Shown here: one piece after another, positions 26,765 through 38,350 of the stretch
Position numbering within the stretch: position 1 is the first letter of the stretch
How the letters are laid out: the number at the start of each line of letters is the position of its first letter
NCBI GenBank assembly: GCA_973895155.1
Contig: OZ316895.1
Span: forward strand, 2,852,001 to 2,916,000
Reading direction: 5' to 3'
DNA: 64,000 nt
From: Marsupella aquatica
Taxonomy: Eukaryota; Marchantiophyta
Position numbers and translations under genes: made by a program
Notes under the pieces: generated by a model
The model's input: the letters and a program-made list of their open reading frames with translations, nothing else
The model's database searches: none
What the model was told of the DNA's origin: nothing

Positions 26765-27790
26765 CTCCTCCGCCGAAGCCCTAAAATCAAGAGGTGGATC
26801 TAACTCAAGTAGTGGTAGATGTACCCAGGCAACTTCCAATTACTCATGGGCAAAAACACAAACGGTAAAGTCCAAACCTCGATTTCCATTTTCCTAATGG
26901 TGTTAGATGTGGCTCTCAAGAAGAAAATTGCTTCATATTGACCGGCAAACACAAACCAGACTCGGCAGCAATGTCAGGTTAGTCAAACAGGAATGATGAT
27001 CCCAACACAAATTGGAGGTCTTTCCCTTTTCAATGCCTTATAGTCGAGCAGCAACGGCTTGCAGCGAAAGTTGGGATCACTATCTTGCAAATCCAAAGAC
27101 CCATAACCTAAAACGTATGGAAATCTGAATAAAATCTTGCAATTTTCTGTGCCAAAACTAAAATAACAGAAACATACAGGCACAGAAGGAGATAGGCTCG
27201 CCCAAACTTCGCTCTTACTTCTTGAGTCTGGCTTTGCTGTACAGACTTCTTGAAAACCATGTAAACAATCTAAGGATTGCAATACCTAGGATCAGAACAC
27301 TTCCAGAGTCAATCTCAACCTCTAAGAGGCAGTCGAGCCGAGAGTCACATGTAACCAAGAAAAATGCATTTCATCAATTGAAATGAAGAGAGCGACAATT
27401 TTACAACGTTCACCAAAGCTAGCTCAAACCTATAATAAAACTGAAGTCACATGTGGTTCGAAGTGGTGTGTCACTTTATGAAGTGATTCGGTTCCATGAC
27501 TATTACAACAATATAAACGCTACGGGCTCCATATCAATATATTCTCTGTTATCCTGACATCCTCTACTCTCTTACAATGTGTGACTTCCTAGACATTTCA
27601 ACACTCTTCTTCCCAACTACTAAAAGTAGTTGAAGACAAACCTAATCCACCTGTTTCCAGGAAATGCAAATGCAAAGAGTTTCACTGAGATCACAAAGAC
27701 GGTGAAAAGACAGAGAAGTCCTCCAACACAAGTCGTAGCTATAGTTAGACCTCCAGCTGCTGATGATGTGGTACTTGCGCTTATTATAGG
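26765..27790 (-). repeat. Segmental tandem duplication, right copy
   Basis: Partner of 24815-25780, about 1.95 kb away. This copy keeps the open reading frame of the membrane-segment exon, so it is the likely source copy. Confidence 0.8.
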
Positions 27791-27861
27791 ATTTACATAT
27801 TTTTCCCATTTTTTCTCAGTTTGCCTGAGTGAAGGGCATGACTGCATCCAGAGGTTGTTGA
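27651..27861 (-). CDS. Putative exon with one membrane segment
   Basis: On minus, after a possible acceptor (gtgacag), the frame reads about 70 residues and ends at a good donor (cag-gtggat). It has a charged stretch (RQTEKKWEKYVNP), a Ser/Thr/Gly-rich stretch (SASTTSSAAGG) and one hydrophobic segment of about 20 residues around CVGGLLCLFTVFVISVKLF, as in a C-terminal anchor. It may belong with the exon at 28025-28832, but that frame ends in a stop before this one, so the link is unproven. Confidence 0.35.
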
Positions 27862-28024
27862 CTGTCACTTAATTGAAACTTTTGCAAAATGATACAGAAC
27901 CAAATAGCTTCAGACTTCCTCTGTAGTATTCCTTCAGAAATAATACGATTCAAAGATAAAGTGAAAGAAGCAGGGAATCAGGAAAAACCTTCACTGATTG
28001 GTCCCCACCACCCTTGCTCTGCTG

Positions 28025-28832
28025 TCAAACTTTGAAGTTCCTGATTATTGAAATCGAATCTAGAGTTTCTTGTTGCAGTTCTCTGTTGAATTTTCTCTGT
28101 GTCTCTTTAATTTTCATCAAAGTCAGAGATCCTACATGCCTAAATCCTTCACTAAAGTTCTCATTCAAAGTATCCTCAAAAAATTGAAGGGCAGACAATC
28201 GCGTTTTTTTAGATGCAGTTCGAGAAAATGGATGTGAATGAGAGTTCCTTGCCATCCTCAATCCTCCTATTGTTGCCCATTCCTTAACAACTCTAGAAAA
28301 GTTGATAGGATCTTTCATAAAGCACAGGACCTTCAGCATGCTTTCATCACCTTTGAAATCAAGGTTGTCTTCCAAACTAGCCATCCCCTCATTTAGAATA
28401 TCTGCAAACATCCCCTGGCTTTCTAACAGAATCTTCTCTTTTGCCTCCACCAATTCAGTTGGAACAACTGTATGTATCAAATCATCTATAATACTTGCAA
28501 ACATACCAAATGTAATCTGCAGGTACCAACCTGCACCAGTCACCTGAACTCCATGTTTCTTGGCTTTCTTCTTGACCCAAGGAGCCAAATTATCCACAAG
28601 GTCAGCGTTAAGAGCACCCATGGAATGTAAACACTCATTGAAATCCTCCTCCAAGATATAAAAAGCTTCTGCACAAATCACTGCTTGATGTGCCTCCAGT
28701 ATATATTTGTGCTTGACATATGGTGACTGCCAATCAATTATCTTCTCCCCACCACTTACTAAATCCTCCTTGACAACAATGGCATTTCTATTATTGACTT
28801 CTTTGTCCCCTGCTTGTCGAACAGTCTGTGAT
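28025..28832 (-). CDS. Unrecognised helical protein, main exon
   Basis: An open frame of about 269 codons on minus, entered through a likely acceptor (tgtttatcacag just above 28832) and ended by TGA at 28025-28027. The first in-frame ATG is at 28681 in the track frame, but the frame is clearly open and protein-like upstream of it (for example KEDLVSGGEKIIDWQSPYVK). The sequence is mixed-charge and alpha-helical, with no signal or membrane segment and no domain I know. A stretch upstream on minus (about 28990-28800, starting MEVLSPPLSPRVPVGK) also looks protein-like but is in another frame, so the gene is either spliced there or frameshifted. Function unknown. Confidence 0.45.
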
Positions 28833-28984
28833 AAACAGACTGTTCATGCCTTCCTGTTCAATCTCTGACCAATCACCTGGTAAAAAATTGGCTTCCTTTT
28901 CTTTCAGGATAACAGGTAAACTCAAGTGAACCAATTTCCTCACCCTTTTCCCCACAGGAACTCTAGGAGAGAGTGGAGGTGACA

Positions 28985-29100
28985 AAACCTCCATAATTCT
29001 GAAGAAACAGAGAGAATGCCAACAACAGGAGTCAACAACACATGAAACCTCCATATTTATGAAAAGACAGAGAAAATGCCAACAATAGGAGTCAGCAACC
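28985..29100. repeat. Tandem pair of about 57 bases
   Basis: The text cctccata..t.tgaa.a.acagag..aatgccaaca and aggagtcaacaac occurs twice in succession, near 28989 and 29048. Confidence 0.7.
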
Positions 29101-29197
29101 AGACTGGTATGACTATTCAATAATGTTATATTATCATAGAACAGTGAAATAAATCAATCTACTGGTTTGTGCTGGTTATGTGTTAGGTGGTTAATCT

Positions 29198-29840
29198 TTG
29201 TGGTCTTCACACAGATCAATCCCTATGTACAGGTACAAGGTGGCTATCGATGATATGGTAGAGATAAAGTTCCTGAGAAAGGCGTTGGTTCTTTCAAATC
29301 AGGATTTGTTCGTGCTTCTTCGACGAGTTCATACAAGGGAGAATCGTCCAATACTGCTAATTGGTAGTCACCGTCCTCTAATACACAAAACAATTATAAA
29401 AGAATGAAGTGCTTTTATTGTAATCTTATGGGCCACCATATCAAAGGTTGCCGAAAGCGTCTTGCATAGATACAGTAAGTTGCAATCTAAATCGAGATCT
29501 AAATCACAAGCTCCACAAACCCATAAGACTTCTCATCTTTTTATTATCGGAGCATATTCTACTACGGGATCAGAAAACCAAGATAATACTTGGTATCTTG
29601 ACACAGGCGCTACACATCACATGGCCTTTTCCAGTGATTACTTTTCGAATTACACTCCTTAGAAGCGACCTCTTTATGTTTTCCTTGGAGACAACTCCAC
29701 TCAGGAAATTCACGGGACTGGTACACTTGAGATTCTCATATCCGAAGGCACTAGACGGTTTCTTTGAAATGTGCTACACACACCCGGTCTCAAGCAGAAT
29801 TTATTTTCAGTTTGGAACACAAGGACCAACCCTAAACGCC
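29198..29840 (+). mobile_element. Decayed Ty1/copia gag-pol relic
   Basis: Three copia landmarks occur in order on plus. A CCHC zinc knuckle, CFYCNLMGHHIKGC, lies at about 29411-29452. The protease active-site block WYLDTGATHHM follows at about 29590. The pre-integrase hallmark VLHTPGLKQNLFSV is near 29770-29812. The frame is broken by TAG after the knuckle (29467), TAG at 29660 and TGA at 29764. No reverse transcriptase and no LTR pair were seen, so this is a truncated fossil. Reads from the family; boundaries are approximate. Confidence 0.8.
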
Positions 29841-29889
29841 CTTCCTGACTGCACTGTCCTCACTTCCGTGGCCTCGCCTTACAAAAATC

Positions 29890-31995
29890 AATAGGAGGCA
29901 GCTCATCTCTCCCTCCTCCTCACATTCCGGCCCTCTCCCTTCAAATTCATTCAATTCCATTCTCTCTGCCACACAAAAAATTCCTCCACACATACACGAT
30001 ATAGAATTCAAATATCTCAGAAGAGTGAACGGTTAACACTTCTTACAAGTCCACTTTAAGACAGGTTTATCCGTTTCCCGTATCAAGGTTCCGTGGACTA
30101 CAAACGAATTCTATTCAACTCTCTCTCCCAAACAAACACACCTCAACACACTCACAATATCGAACTAACAGACCTCAGAAGAGGTGAGGGATAGCATTTT
30201 ATTGCGAGACCAAATCTGGACCAACTCTATATGAAAATCTGTAGAAACGGAAGCAGGAGACATAATACGATCCAATCTACGCACCGTTTCTGATTTCAGC
30301 AATTCTCTGGAGAAACACACGCAAGTCCAGAAGAGGGTGCAAGAACAGAATCTGTAAGTCGTGCGCGCCGGCAAGGGCGGGTGAGGAGGGCAGGGCCGAG
30401 CCGTTCCAAAGCCTCCTTGTCGTCGTCGTTGTCCTTCTTCCTCTTCTTCCTCGTCCTCTGCGCTCCTCAGAGAAAAATCAGGCGCACAACAGTAGGGAGA
30501 GACTACAGTCAAACAATTGTCCGAACTGAGCAGCTACAACAAATGCACTTCGCCATCGCATTTCGGGAGTACGAGCTCCATCGATTTGATCTGTCCGCCA
30601 GTGCCAAGGAGTGGTGCTCGTCTGCACCTTTGGACGATGCTAAACCATCAACGGGTTTTTCCAAAATCATGCACAGTGTACCGACGGTCAGCCGACGGCC
30701 GTCGGAAAACCACCGGTCCTTGGTACTCTTGGACAAACAAAAAATTTCATGACAAAAAACATGCACGAATTTTCTCATCCAGATGATTATTCGTGGAGTT
30801 AAGGTCTCGAGTCTTCACTCTAGAAACCCAGGCCCAACTCTAGCCTATAGTTGACACTTTATAAGTAAGATGTGTACCCCCTCATTACATTTTTTAGGCT
30901 TTGTTTGAGTATGTATTTGGGAAGTAACCCCAATAGTTGACATAATGTATGTTATATTAGCTTTAGCTCAAGTTGTGAGAGGCAATTATGGTGCAAAATG
31001 TTCTGACTGGTAACACACATTATTTTGATGAGATAGTTTTACAATTTTTAGTGAAAATATAGTAGGAGAGATTACTTAACCAGCTCATCCAAATGTGATT
31101 CTGCAATTTTTTTCACAATGACCAGGAAAATGAGGGTTTTTAGCTTGAGTTTTGAGAGGCTAATATGGTCCGTAATGTTCTGCTAGCATTAAAACACTTC
31201 AGATCTATGAGATATTTTAACTAATTTTAGAACATTGATATTAAACCCAAGGCACAGACTTATGTTATACATTAGTTGATTTGGGCACTGGATGGCACTA
31301 TATTCAATCACTAAAGTGCCATGGGCACTGAATTTGAGTTGAGATGACTACTTTTTCAAGATCAATTGAGAAGTCTGATTTTCTCAACAATGAACCCTAA
31401 GTCTTCTAGTAGTTGAATTCTATTTGTAAAAGATTTGTCGCCCAATTTGTCAATGTACTTTCAAATAAATGGAAATTTTGGAGATTTCACTGAAGTCTGA
31501 CTTGGCAAGTTTTGAATTAGAGGTAGCCTCATGACCTTGACGCAACTATTCACCAAATGGAGAAGGGCATAGCTTAAGCTTTGAGAAGAGAGAAGTATGA
31601 TTAGAAAGGGAAGTTGTTAGTCATATATGTTGTGTTAGACAAGTACGACAGATTCTTCAGTTTGCATTGTTTAGATTAGATTTTCTCACTAAATCATTGT
31701 GGACCCCTTTAGCGATGGCCTGAGCAGTTTGGCCGCACAAATTCTTTGCTTTGCAGGTCAAAGTAGACGACCTAGTTATCACAAGCAATTGTCAAAATCA
31801 GGTCTTTTCGCAACATGCAACCAAATTCTCAAGCTAAGAGGGTCAGAATTCACTCCATGGCAAGTCCATTGAAACCAGATCAATGTCTGATCAAATGAAT
31901 TGTATCAGTTAGTTGAGTTCAAGTTCTGACCATAGCTAGCAGTTTGCCTTAAATAATTGCAAAAGGCCGGAAATCTTACTCCAGGTGCCAAAACT
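29890..31995. other. No supported gene
   Basis: AT-rich and stop-rich after 30800. The frames at 30165-30512 (minus) and 30381-30786 (plus) overlap each other around an acidic/basic low-complexity tract and have no domain. Confidence 0.45.
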
Positions 31996-31999
31996 CTTT

Positions 32000-32335
32000 A
32001 ACAAGGAAGTTAAAAAGTTAGTTATTAGTCATTGTTTATTATATGAAAAAACACTTTTAAAATCTTTGATTTTAATTTTTAGAATTGGAAACGTAACTAA
32101 AATGGTTACATAGTGACAGTTTTACCCGTCTTGCTCTTTGCATTTCTAATTTTTTATATTTTCTTTTTACCGCATGGTGTCCCAAAATTTACACCCAAAT
32201 TGTCGGAAACACGAATGAAAACTATAAGTTTCATTCATAAAAATCATGAGTCTTGTTTGTTGTGGTTGTTGTTGACGTGGCACGCTTTGGTGCCAGGAAT
32301 TTTGGAAGGAACCCTTAATGGGGGTCCATAATAAG
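32000..32335 (+). repeat. Dispersed repeat, copy 2
   Basis: Inverted relative to 24232-24500, with shared blocks gtcttgtttgttg, gtggcacgct, ggtgccaggaattttg and aatgggggtcc near the right end (32308-32326). Confidence 0.6.
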
Positions 32336-32993
32336 CCATAGTCATATGCTTATGAAGTTCATGAGACTCATAATTCAAGAACACCTAGAGCCTAGAGGTG
32401 GAACATCAAAGGGAATGAAGGGAATTTTTAACTAAGCAAAAGTTCTTGTACTCATTACATATTTAAAGCAAAAGAATGGCACGAAGACAAATTGGGAGAG
32501 ATGATGAGCATAGAAATAGCATCACTACAATACAAAAAACATAAAGCATGTTCCAGGATGAACATGCTATACATATAATGTACTCTGACTTATGAAGACC
32601 CTCATTTCTTGAGTTTTGTGAACATTTGGGGTAGTCCGTTATGCAGACATGCACTCCACGATAGTCTAATTTGTGAAGCCTCTCATTTTATTGATTTTTG
32701 TGAACATTTTTTCCCCCTTAGGGCTGGAATAAATGGAGAAAAATTATGGAATCTGTCAGGAGATTTTGTAAAGCATAAAGGATGTAGGAATTTTACTATG
32801 TATCACACAATAATGTGCAAAATGTTTGTTTTGGGAGAATTGCAAGTGCAAGTGAAAACTTGTTTCAAAGTGCCCCAAATGTATATGAATCATATTCCAG
32901 AGTGTGGCAAAAATCTTTCGTCATTCAGAATTTCTTTCTTTTTAGAGAATATTCTATATGGTTTCTCCTTAGTATCATGGACCTTGTGCGCCC

Positions 32994-33279
32994 TCGGGGG
33001 GTTGACTATCAAAAATCTTATGACCCACGTGCGATCCAAAATAGGTATTTTTGATAGAAATTAACTAAGTTTTTAAAAAGCGTAGGAGGCAAAAGAAGGT
33101 ATTATAAACTCATGTTTATAGAATATTCTCTAATATATACATTTTATACAGTAAAATAGGTTATTAATATTAAAAATGGAGAATATTCTTGGGATATTTT
33201 CTTTATAAAATAGGTCTATTTATATTAGGCTAGGATCGCACGTGGTACCCCAAAATATAGACTTAGTTAACCCCCCAAG
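32994..33279 (+). mobile_element. MITE, family A, copy 1 (Mutator-like by target duplication)
   Basis: 286 bases, AT-rich inside, no coding. Ends are imperfect inverted repeats (TCGGGGGGTTGACTA at left, TTAGTTAACCCCCCAAG at right). Flanks are 9-bp near-duplicates, TGTGCGCCC at 32985-32993 and TGTGCACCC at 33280-33288. Just inside each end is an inverted CACGTGCGATCC motif. A second copy in the opposite orientation is at 50583-50859. Confidence 0.85.
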
Positions 33280-34682
33280 TGTGCACCCCCTTAAAGGTGT
33301 CACATAGGGCTTTTAGTTAATTTTTGAGTTTATTAAGACTTATAATTATCTCTTTGTGTGTAATGTCAGTGTAGTTGAAGGCTTTAGCCTTAGTCAACTT
33401 TGAACCTCGAAGATTGAGTGAGAAATTAATAGTGATAGTTTTAAGGTACAGAGTAGTCTTTTGCGATATTTTAATCAAATCTTTGTAGGTCATGAAAAAC
33501 TCTGATTTTTTAGTAAGTAGATAGATTTTTAAATAGAGAAGTCTACCCTAAAAATTTCAGGCAAAACGGACATGTCGTTAGGAAGTTATGGTCATTTTTA
33601 TTCCGCATTTTAACACTTTGGCTCTTTAACGCTTGGAATAATTTTCTATTTTTTATGACTTTATATTATATTGACATCTTTCACTATTTTATTAATAGAC
33701 TTAGATTAGTCCAAAAAGTCAGAGTTTTTGCCAGGTGATAGATTATAGGTAGAGAAAGGCACTGGAAAAATTTCAGCACAAACAAAGTTCAGGTTAAATT
33801 TTTAAAAATCACAAAGAATATGTGTCTAATAGTTTTGTCGCGGAACCGCTAGGCCGCTAAGACGTTTTGCCGTTTTATCGCGTGTTGACCAGGAGAGTAT
33901 TCCTGAGTGAAAAGGGGTACTCCTAAGTGAAAAGAAAATACTCTAAAATCTCTAATGAGGAGGAGGGTACTCCTGAGTGAAAAGGGGGGTACTCATGAGT
34001 GAAAAGAGGATACTCTAAAATCTCTAATGAGGAGGAGGGTACTCTAAAATCAACTAGGATACTCTAATGTGGACGAGGGTAATCATATACACACGGGAAG
34101 TGGCACCTAGGATAATCTAAAATTGCCCAAGGTATTATATTATATTATGTTGGGATACTCTAAAAACATCGAGGGTATTCAAAAGAAGGTGTAGGGTATA
34201 CCAGGAAATTTATGATGTTACATAAAGTCTCTTCTTCTTACATCCTTTTTTGCTATGATTTCAATTGTGTAATTGGCATGAGAACTGAGCTTTAAAGGGA
34301 TCGAGTACCTGGATGCTACCTTATGCTCAAGCCGGTTGATTTGCTGGATGTTCGATATGCCTTCTATGGTGTGTTTTGCTATTCATCTTTGGTGTCCCAT
34401 TGGCTAGAGTCACCCCTGGGAGTGACACTCTAATTTCTAAAGCTGGGAGATGATGTTTGACTAGGAAAGCTGCTAAAGTCTTATGCTTGAGATTGTGTTG
34501 TACTCGGGACCTATGGGCTCAGCCCCTAGTTCCATTCTACAAACCAATTGATGGTAAGAATAGCAGCATAACAACAACAAAACTTATGGGGTATCCAGTA
34601 GGGTTTTCTCAGTGACCTGTTGGTTTGTTATCGGAATATAAGATCAACTAGAAGCTGTGGTGTGACTTCACATTCTCTGTCA
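33280..34682. other. No gene; short imperfect repeats
   Basis: AT-rich. 33890-34100 is a run of imperfect units built on ggtactc(c/t)...gagtgaaaag and gatactctaaaatctctaatgaggaggaggg (the longer unit twice, about 33940 and 34008). No open frame of note. Confidence 0.6.
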
Positions 34683-36952
34683 CTTGCCTATCCAACGATT
34701 AATACGTGCAAACCGTACTTTTCTTTGCTTAAACCGTTGGTATCGTATTACGGGGTCATGGAGGGACGCTATTTGGAGGATTTCCACACCTAAGGATGAG
34801 TATGTTTGATTCCGCTCCCGGAAGTGTACTTTTTGATCAAGTCTACCGATTGGTCTCTCCGTTTTTGATCAAGTCCAAGGGACTGGCCCTACCATCTACA
34901 ACTCATGCCCACCGGGTGAGTGCTGTCACCACCCCCCTCTCATGGGCAAGCATAAAAATGTTTACAATAAGATTTGAACACTAGTGACAATGGCAAATGT
35001 TTCCACAACGAAACCGACCACATGCACTAGGGGAGGAAAATAAACAACACAAGCAACAACAAGTGACAAACAAAATATTGGAACCTCAAGCCAAATCCAT
35101 ATCTCTTGGTGTTTCCCATAACACATGCAAGGACAACCCGGCCTCCTGCCGTCTGCCCAACTCCTGCCTCCCAGGGACAAGTGCTACGTTCTCCACCTCA
35201 CTACTCTAGCTTGAACTTCTCCTAATCGGTGCGCTACTCACAAAAGCTACTCAAAAGCATCAAAGCACTACGCTGAGTTCCCCCCCACTACTCCGGGGCT
35301 CTTCCCCTAAATACTGAAAAAAAAACACCAAAGCACCCCTCACGGAATGGCAACAATGGCGGCAACCCTAGCGGCGCCGCCAAAAACATCTAAGAGATAA
35401 CTAACCTAAAGCATGCGGCACACACACACCATGAAAAACCCTAGCCCACTATGGTACAACGGTGCTTTCGCCGGTACCAACCGTAATCATCCGTAGTCTC
35501 GGGGAAGTGAGGGGGCCACTCATGGTCAAAACCTCAAATATGTCCAACTACTCCCCTGAGGAGAGCCCTGGATAGCGCTGCTCCTCTTGACCCTAAAGCT
35601 GATTCCAACAAGCCCGTGAGTGCACCTTTCTGAAAAGTTTCACAATCCAGAGGTCGTACGACCAAGTCCGTATGGCTACCTAGTCCTCCTCCTCCTCACT
35701 CACAGTGCCCTGACTTGAGCCCCGTGAGTTGGTCTCCTCATCAGTCCTCCTCCTCCTCACTCATGGTGCCTTGGCTTGAGCCCCTCATGCGGCCCCGGCT
35801 CACAGGAGCTTAATTGCCCCCCTCCCTACGACCTTTTCCTCTTGGCGACGGTTGCGGCCCGGCTGCGCTGCGCCTCGCGGTGGCACCGTGCGCCCCTCTC
35901 CCGACTTGCGCCCCGGTAGCCTCACCCTCACCCTCGCCCACCCCCTTGCCTTGGTACCCTCGCGGTACCCTCTGCTCATGGTACCCTCCCGGTACCTCCT
36001 GCTCACGGTACCCCCCCTTGGTACCCTCCTTGCTACGGGACCCCCTGGCACTCAAGGCTCCTCCCGGCTCCTCCTGCCTTGGCTCGCGGTACCCCCGGCT
36101 GGGTACCCTTGGTACCCCCGGCTCCTCCTGCTCACGGTACCCCCACGGTACCCCCAGCTCACGGTACCCCCTTGGTACCCCCTCGCCTTGGTACCCTCGT
36201 AGTACCCTTTGCTCACGGTACCCTCCCGGTACCTCCTGCTCACGGTACCCCCTGGTACCCTCCTTGCTGCGGTACCCCCTGGCACTCAAGGCTCCTCCCG
36301 GCTCCTCCTACCTTGGCTCGCGGTACCCCTTGGTTGGGTACCCTTGGTACCCCCGGCTCCTCCTGCTCATGGTACCCCCACGGTACCCCCGGCTCACGGT
36401 ACCCCCTTGGTACCCCCTCGCCTTGGTACCCTCATGGTACCCTCTGTTCACGGTACCCTCCCGGTACCTCCTTCTCACGGTACCCCCCTTGGTACCCTCC
36501 TTGCTGCGGTACCCCCTGGCACTCAAGGCTACCCCCGGCTCCTCCTGCTCACAGTACCCTCTGGCTCGCGGTACCCTCCCGGTACCTCTCGGCTTGCTGC
36601 GCCCCGGCAGCCTCACCCTTCTGGCTCTCGGTACCCTCTAGCTCGCGGTACCCTCCTGGTACATCTCGGCTTGCTGCACCCCGGCAGCCTCACCCTTCTG
36701 GCTCTTGGTACCCCCATAAGAATCCCTATTTTATTCTCCCATAACGACAGGACCCAAGAGAGCAAAGGGTCAATTAAAAAAAGGTCCCTCCCGGGTTCAA
36801 ATAGCTCCAGCCCTCCAAAGCAACATGAACCCCCACCGGGATGAGTAACTTTTAAAAAATTAAAAAAATCTTGTATATTTTGGCTTATTTATTTACATGC
36901 ATCATGCCAATAACACCTAACGATGACTTTATGTGACGGGGACCCCGTCACA
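34683..36952 (-). mobile_element. Truncated copy of the GGTACC-array element
   Basis: From 36952 inward it matches the right end of the element at 44697-49843 almost base for base for about 240 bases: the hairpin TGTGACGGGG-A-CCCCGTCACA (36932-36952), then the catgcatgtaaataaataa stretch, then agagcaaagggtc. A GGTACC array follows (35941-36715), then about 460 bases not seen elsewhere, then 34690-35480, which is the inverted match of 48290-49020. The match ends abruptly at about 34683. The protein gene and the second terminal repeat are missing. It directly adjoins a broken gypsy gag (36988-37491), suggesting insertion there. Confidence 0.75.
35941..36715. repeat. GGTACC-rich tandem array
   Basis: Dozens of GGTACC sites separated by 4-20 C-rich bases such as cccccttggtacc and ctcgcggtacc, with higher-order units of roughly 240-250 bases (repeat of cactcaaggctcctcccggc). 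All three forward frames stay open, giving Pro/Tyr/Leu-rich frames that I regard as artefacts. Confidence 0.9.
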
Positions 36953-36987
36953 TAGCTCCTCTCTTAATTGGGAACCCTAAACCTCTC

Positions 36988-37491
36988 TCACACTGCTAAC
37001 TCTGAAGTTCCAATGGGTCGAAACTCCTTGACAAATAGTGATCTGAAAGTATTCCATATGGCTTGATCTTCCACATCCAAGGCTCTGTACCAAGGCCTAG
37101 CCTCACCTTTGAATAGGCCGGGAAGAATTTGCATCTTGATGGCCGATTCTCCATTTGCTGCAACAGTTCCTTCGAAGTCATCCAACCATTCGTCCGGATC
37201 CTCATCTCCTCTACCATGAAAGGCCTTGTAATGAATACCTGACCGTTGGCTCAGTCTGGTCCCTGGCCTCTCGTCTGGCCGTGCCTCTGGTTCCCCCATG
37301 TCGGTTGGAGACTCACTTCTCCTTACCAACCCTTCTTCTGGTATGTCTTCTTCGATGCCACTTTCAGTTACGGAGCTACTAGCTCTTTCTGCCCCTCTCA
37401 GTCGCTGTGTATCATGCCAGCCGACAAGCTGCTGCAGACGAGCTCTCTCCCGTTGAATCGCTCTTCCCTCCCTCGGTGTAGGTTCAGTCAT
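36988..37491 (-). pseudogene. Ty3/gypsy gag, N-terminal part, truncated
   Basis: ATG at 37491, 68 bases after the LTR end. A charged leader is followed by the retrotransposon gag core: HYKAFHGRGDEDPDEWLDDFE, then GLFKGEARPWYRAL and FVKEFRPIG. The frame ends at 36988, where the gag core should continue, next to the hairpin end of the element at 34683-36952. Capsid-forming structural protein of an LTR retrotransposon; here non-functional. Confidence 0.85.
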
Positions 37492-37542
37492 TACCTACGC
37501 TTCCTTCCTAACTTCATATCTCACGGCTTAAGAAATGCCCCC

Positions 37543-38350
37543 TCCATCTAGCGCCAAAAATGTGGTGCATCCCCTGCCTCCCCAAACCCAAGAAACCCCC
37601 TTGCTCAAGCCGATTCCCGCATGTTTCGTCCTTGGCGAGGCCGTTTTCGTGGCTTAACGGCATGGAACGCTGCTAACTCTCCTTCAACTACTTCTATTAA
37701 CATTTTACACACATATACTGGACAGATCTTTCATCGGGTCATGAGATACTTAGCCGGCCTATTCTAGTCCCTCCCTTGTAGTCCTCTCCTGGTCTTCCAT
37801 TAGGTATGTTTGGATTCCGCCGCCGGAATGATCCCCAATTGGCTTGGTTAAGCCGCTAAGACCTCTCTTAGCTCGACACATCCAACTCTCACTCCCCTGC
37901 TTATTTCTATTCCTCTATTAGTTGATGTGGGCACTCTTCACACAAGTTAATGCGACACACAAATAGCAAAATGACTCCTTCTGACTGAGTTATACCATGC
38001 ACTTGCCATACAAACAATACATCTCATACACAAGCTCTGCAAACTAAGCCGTGAGGCCAACTCTATTCAGTTCTTAAGTATGAGGAAACATGAATATACA
38101 CAAGGGTACGTCACTGTATAACTAACCAAGAGCTTCTCTTACTACTTGATCCCAGCCATGCTGGTGCAACTAGAAACTTGCTAAAGAAGAGGCCCTGAAC
38201 TCCCTGCAGCCCAGGTACTTATCTTGGTTGTGGATCCGCCTGATTCCTTGCAGCATAAGCCTAATCTACCTACTGTAATCTACCTAACTGTAATCTACCT
38301 ATGTACAGCGAGGCAGGAGCACAAGTGTCGTCCACACCCGTGGATCCAAA
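37543..38350 (-). other. Ty3/gypsy LTR (right part) and primer-binding site
   Basis: On minus the LTR ends at 37561 with ...GCACCACA and is followed at once by TTTTTGGCGCTAGATGG (37560-37543), the type of tRNA primer-binding sequence common in plant gypsy elements, then the gag start. The beginning of the LTR could not be fixed; 38350 is a soft limit. No second LTR copy was found. Confidence 0.6.

Noticed and set aside
36800-36815. tRNA B-box-like gggttcaaat in the element end
   Set aside because: No A box or cloverleaf around it; the match is partial.
35814-36844. Long Pro/Tyr/Leu-rich open frames across the GGTACC arrays (also 45049-45809 and 49028-49737)
   Set aside because: All frames on both strands stay open because the repeat lacks stops; composition mirrors the repeat and no domain is present.
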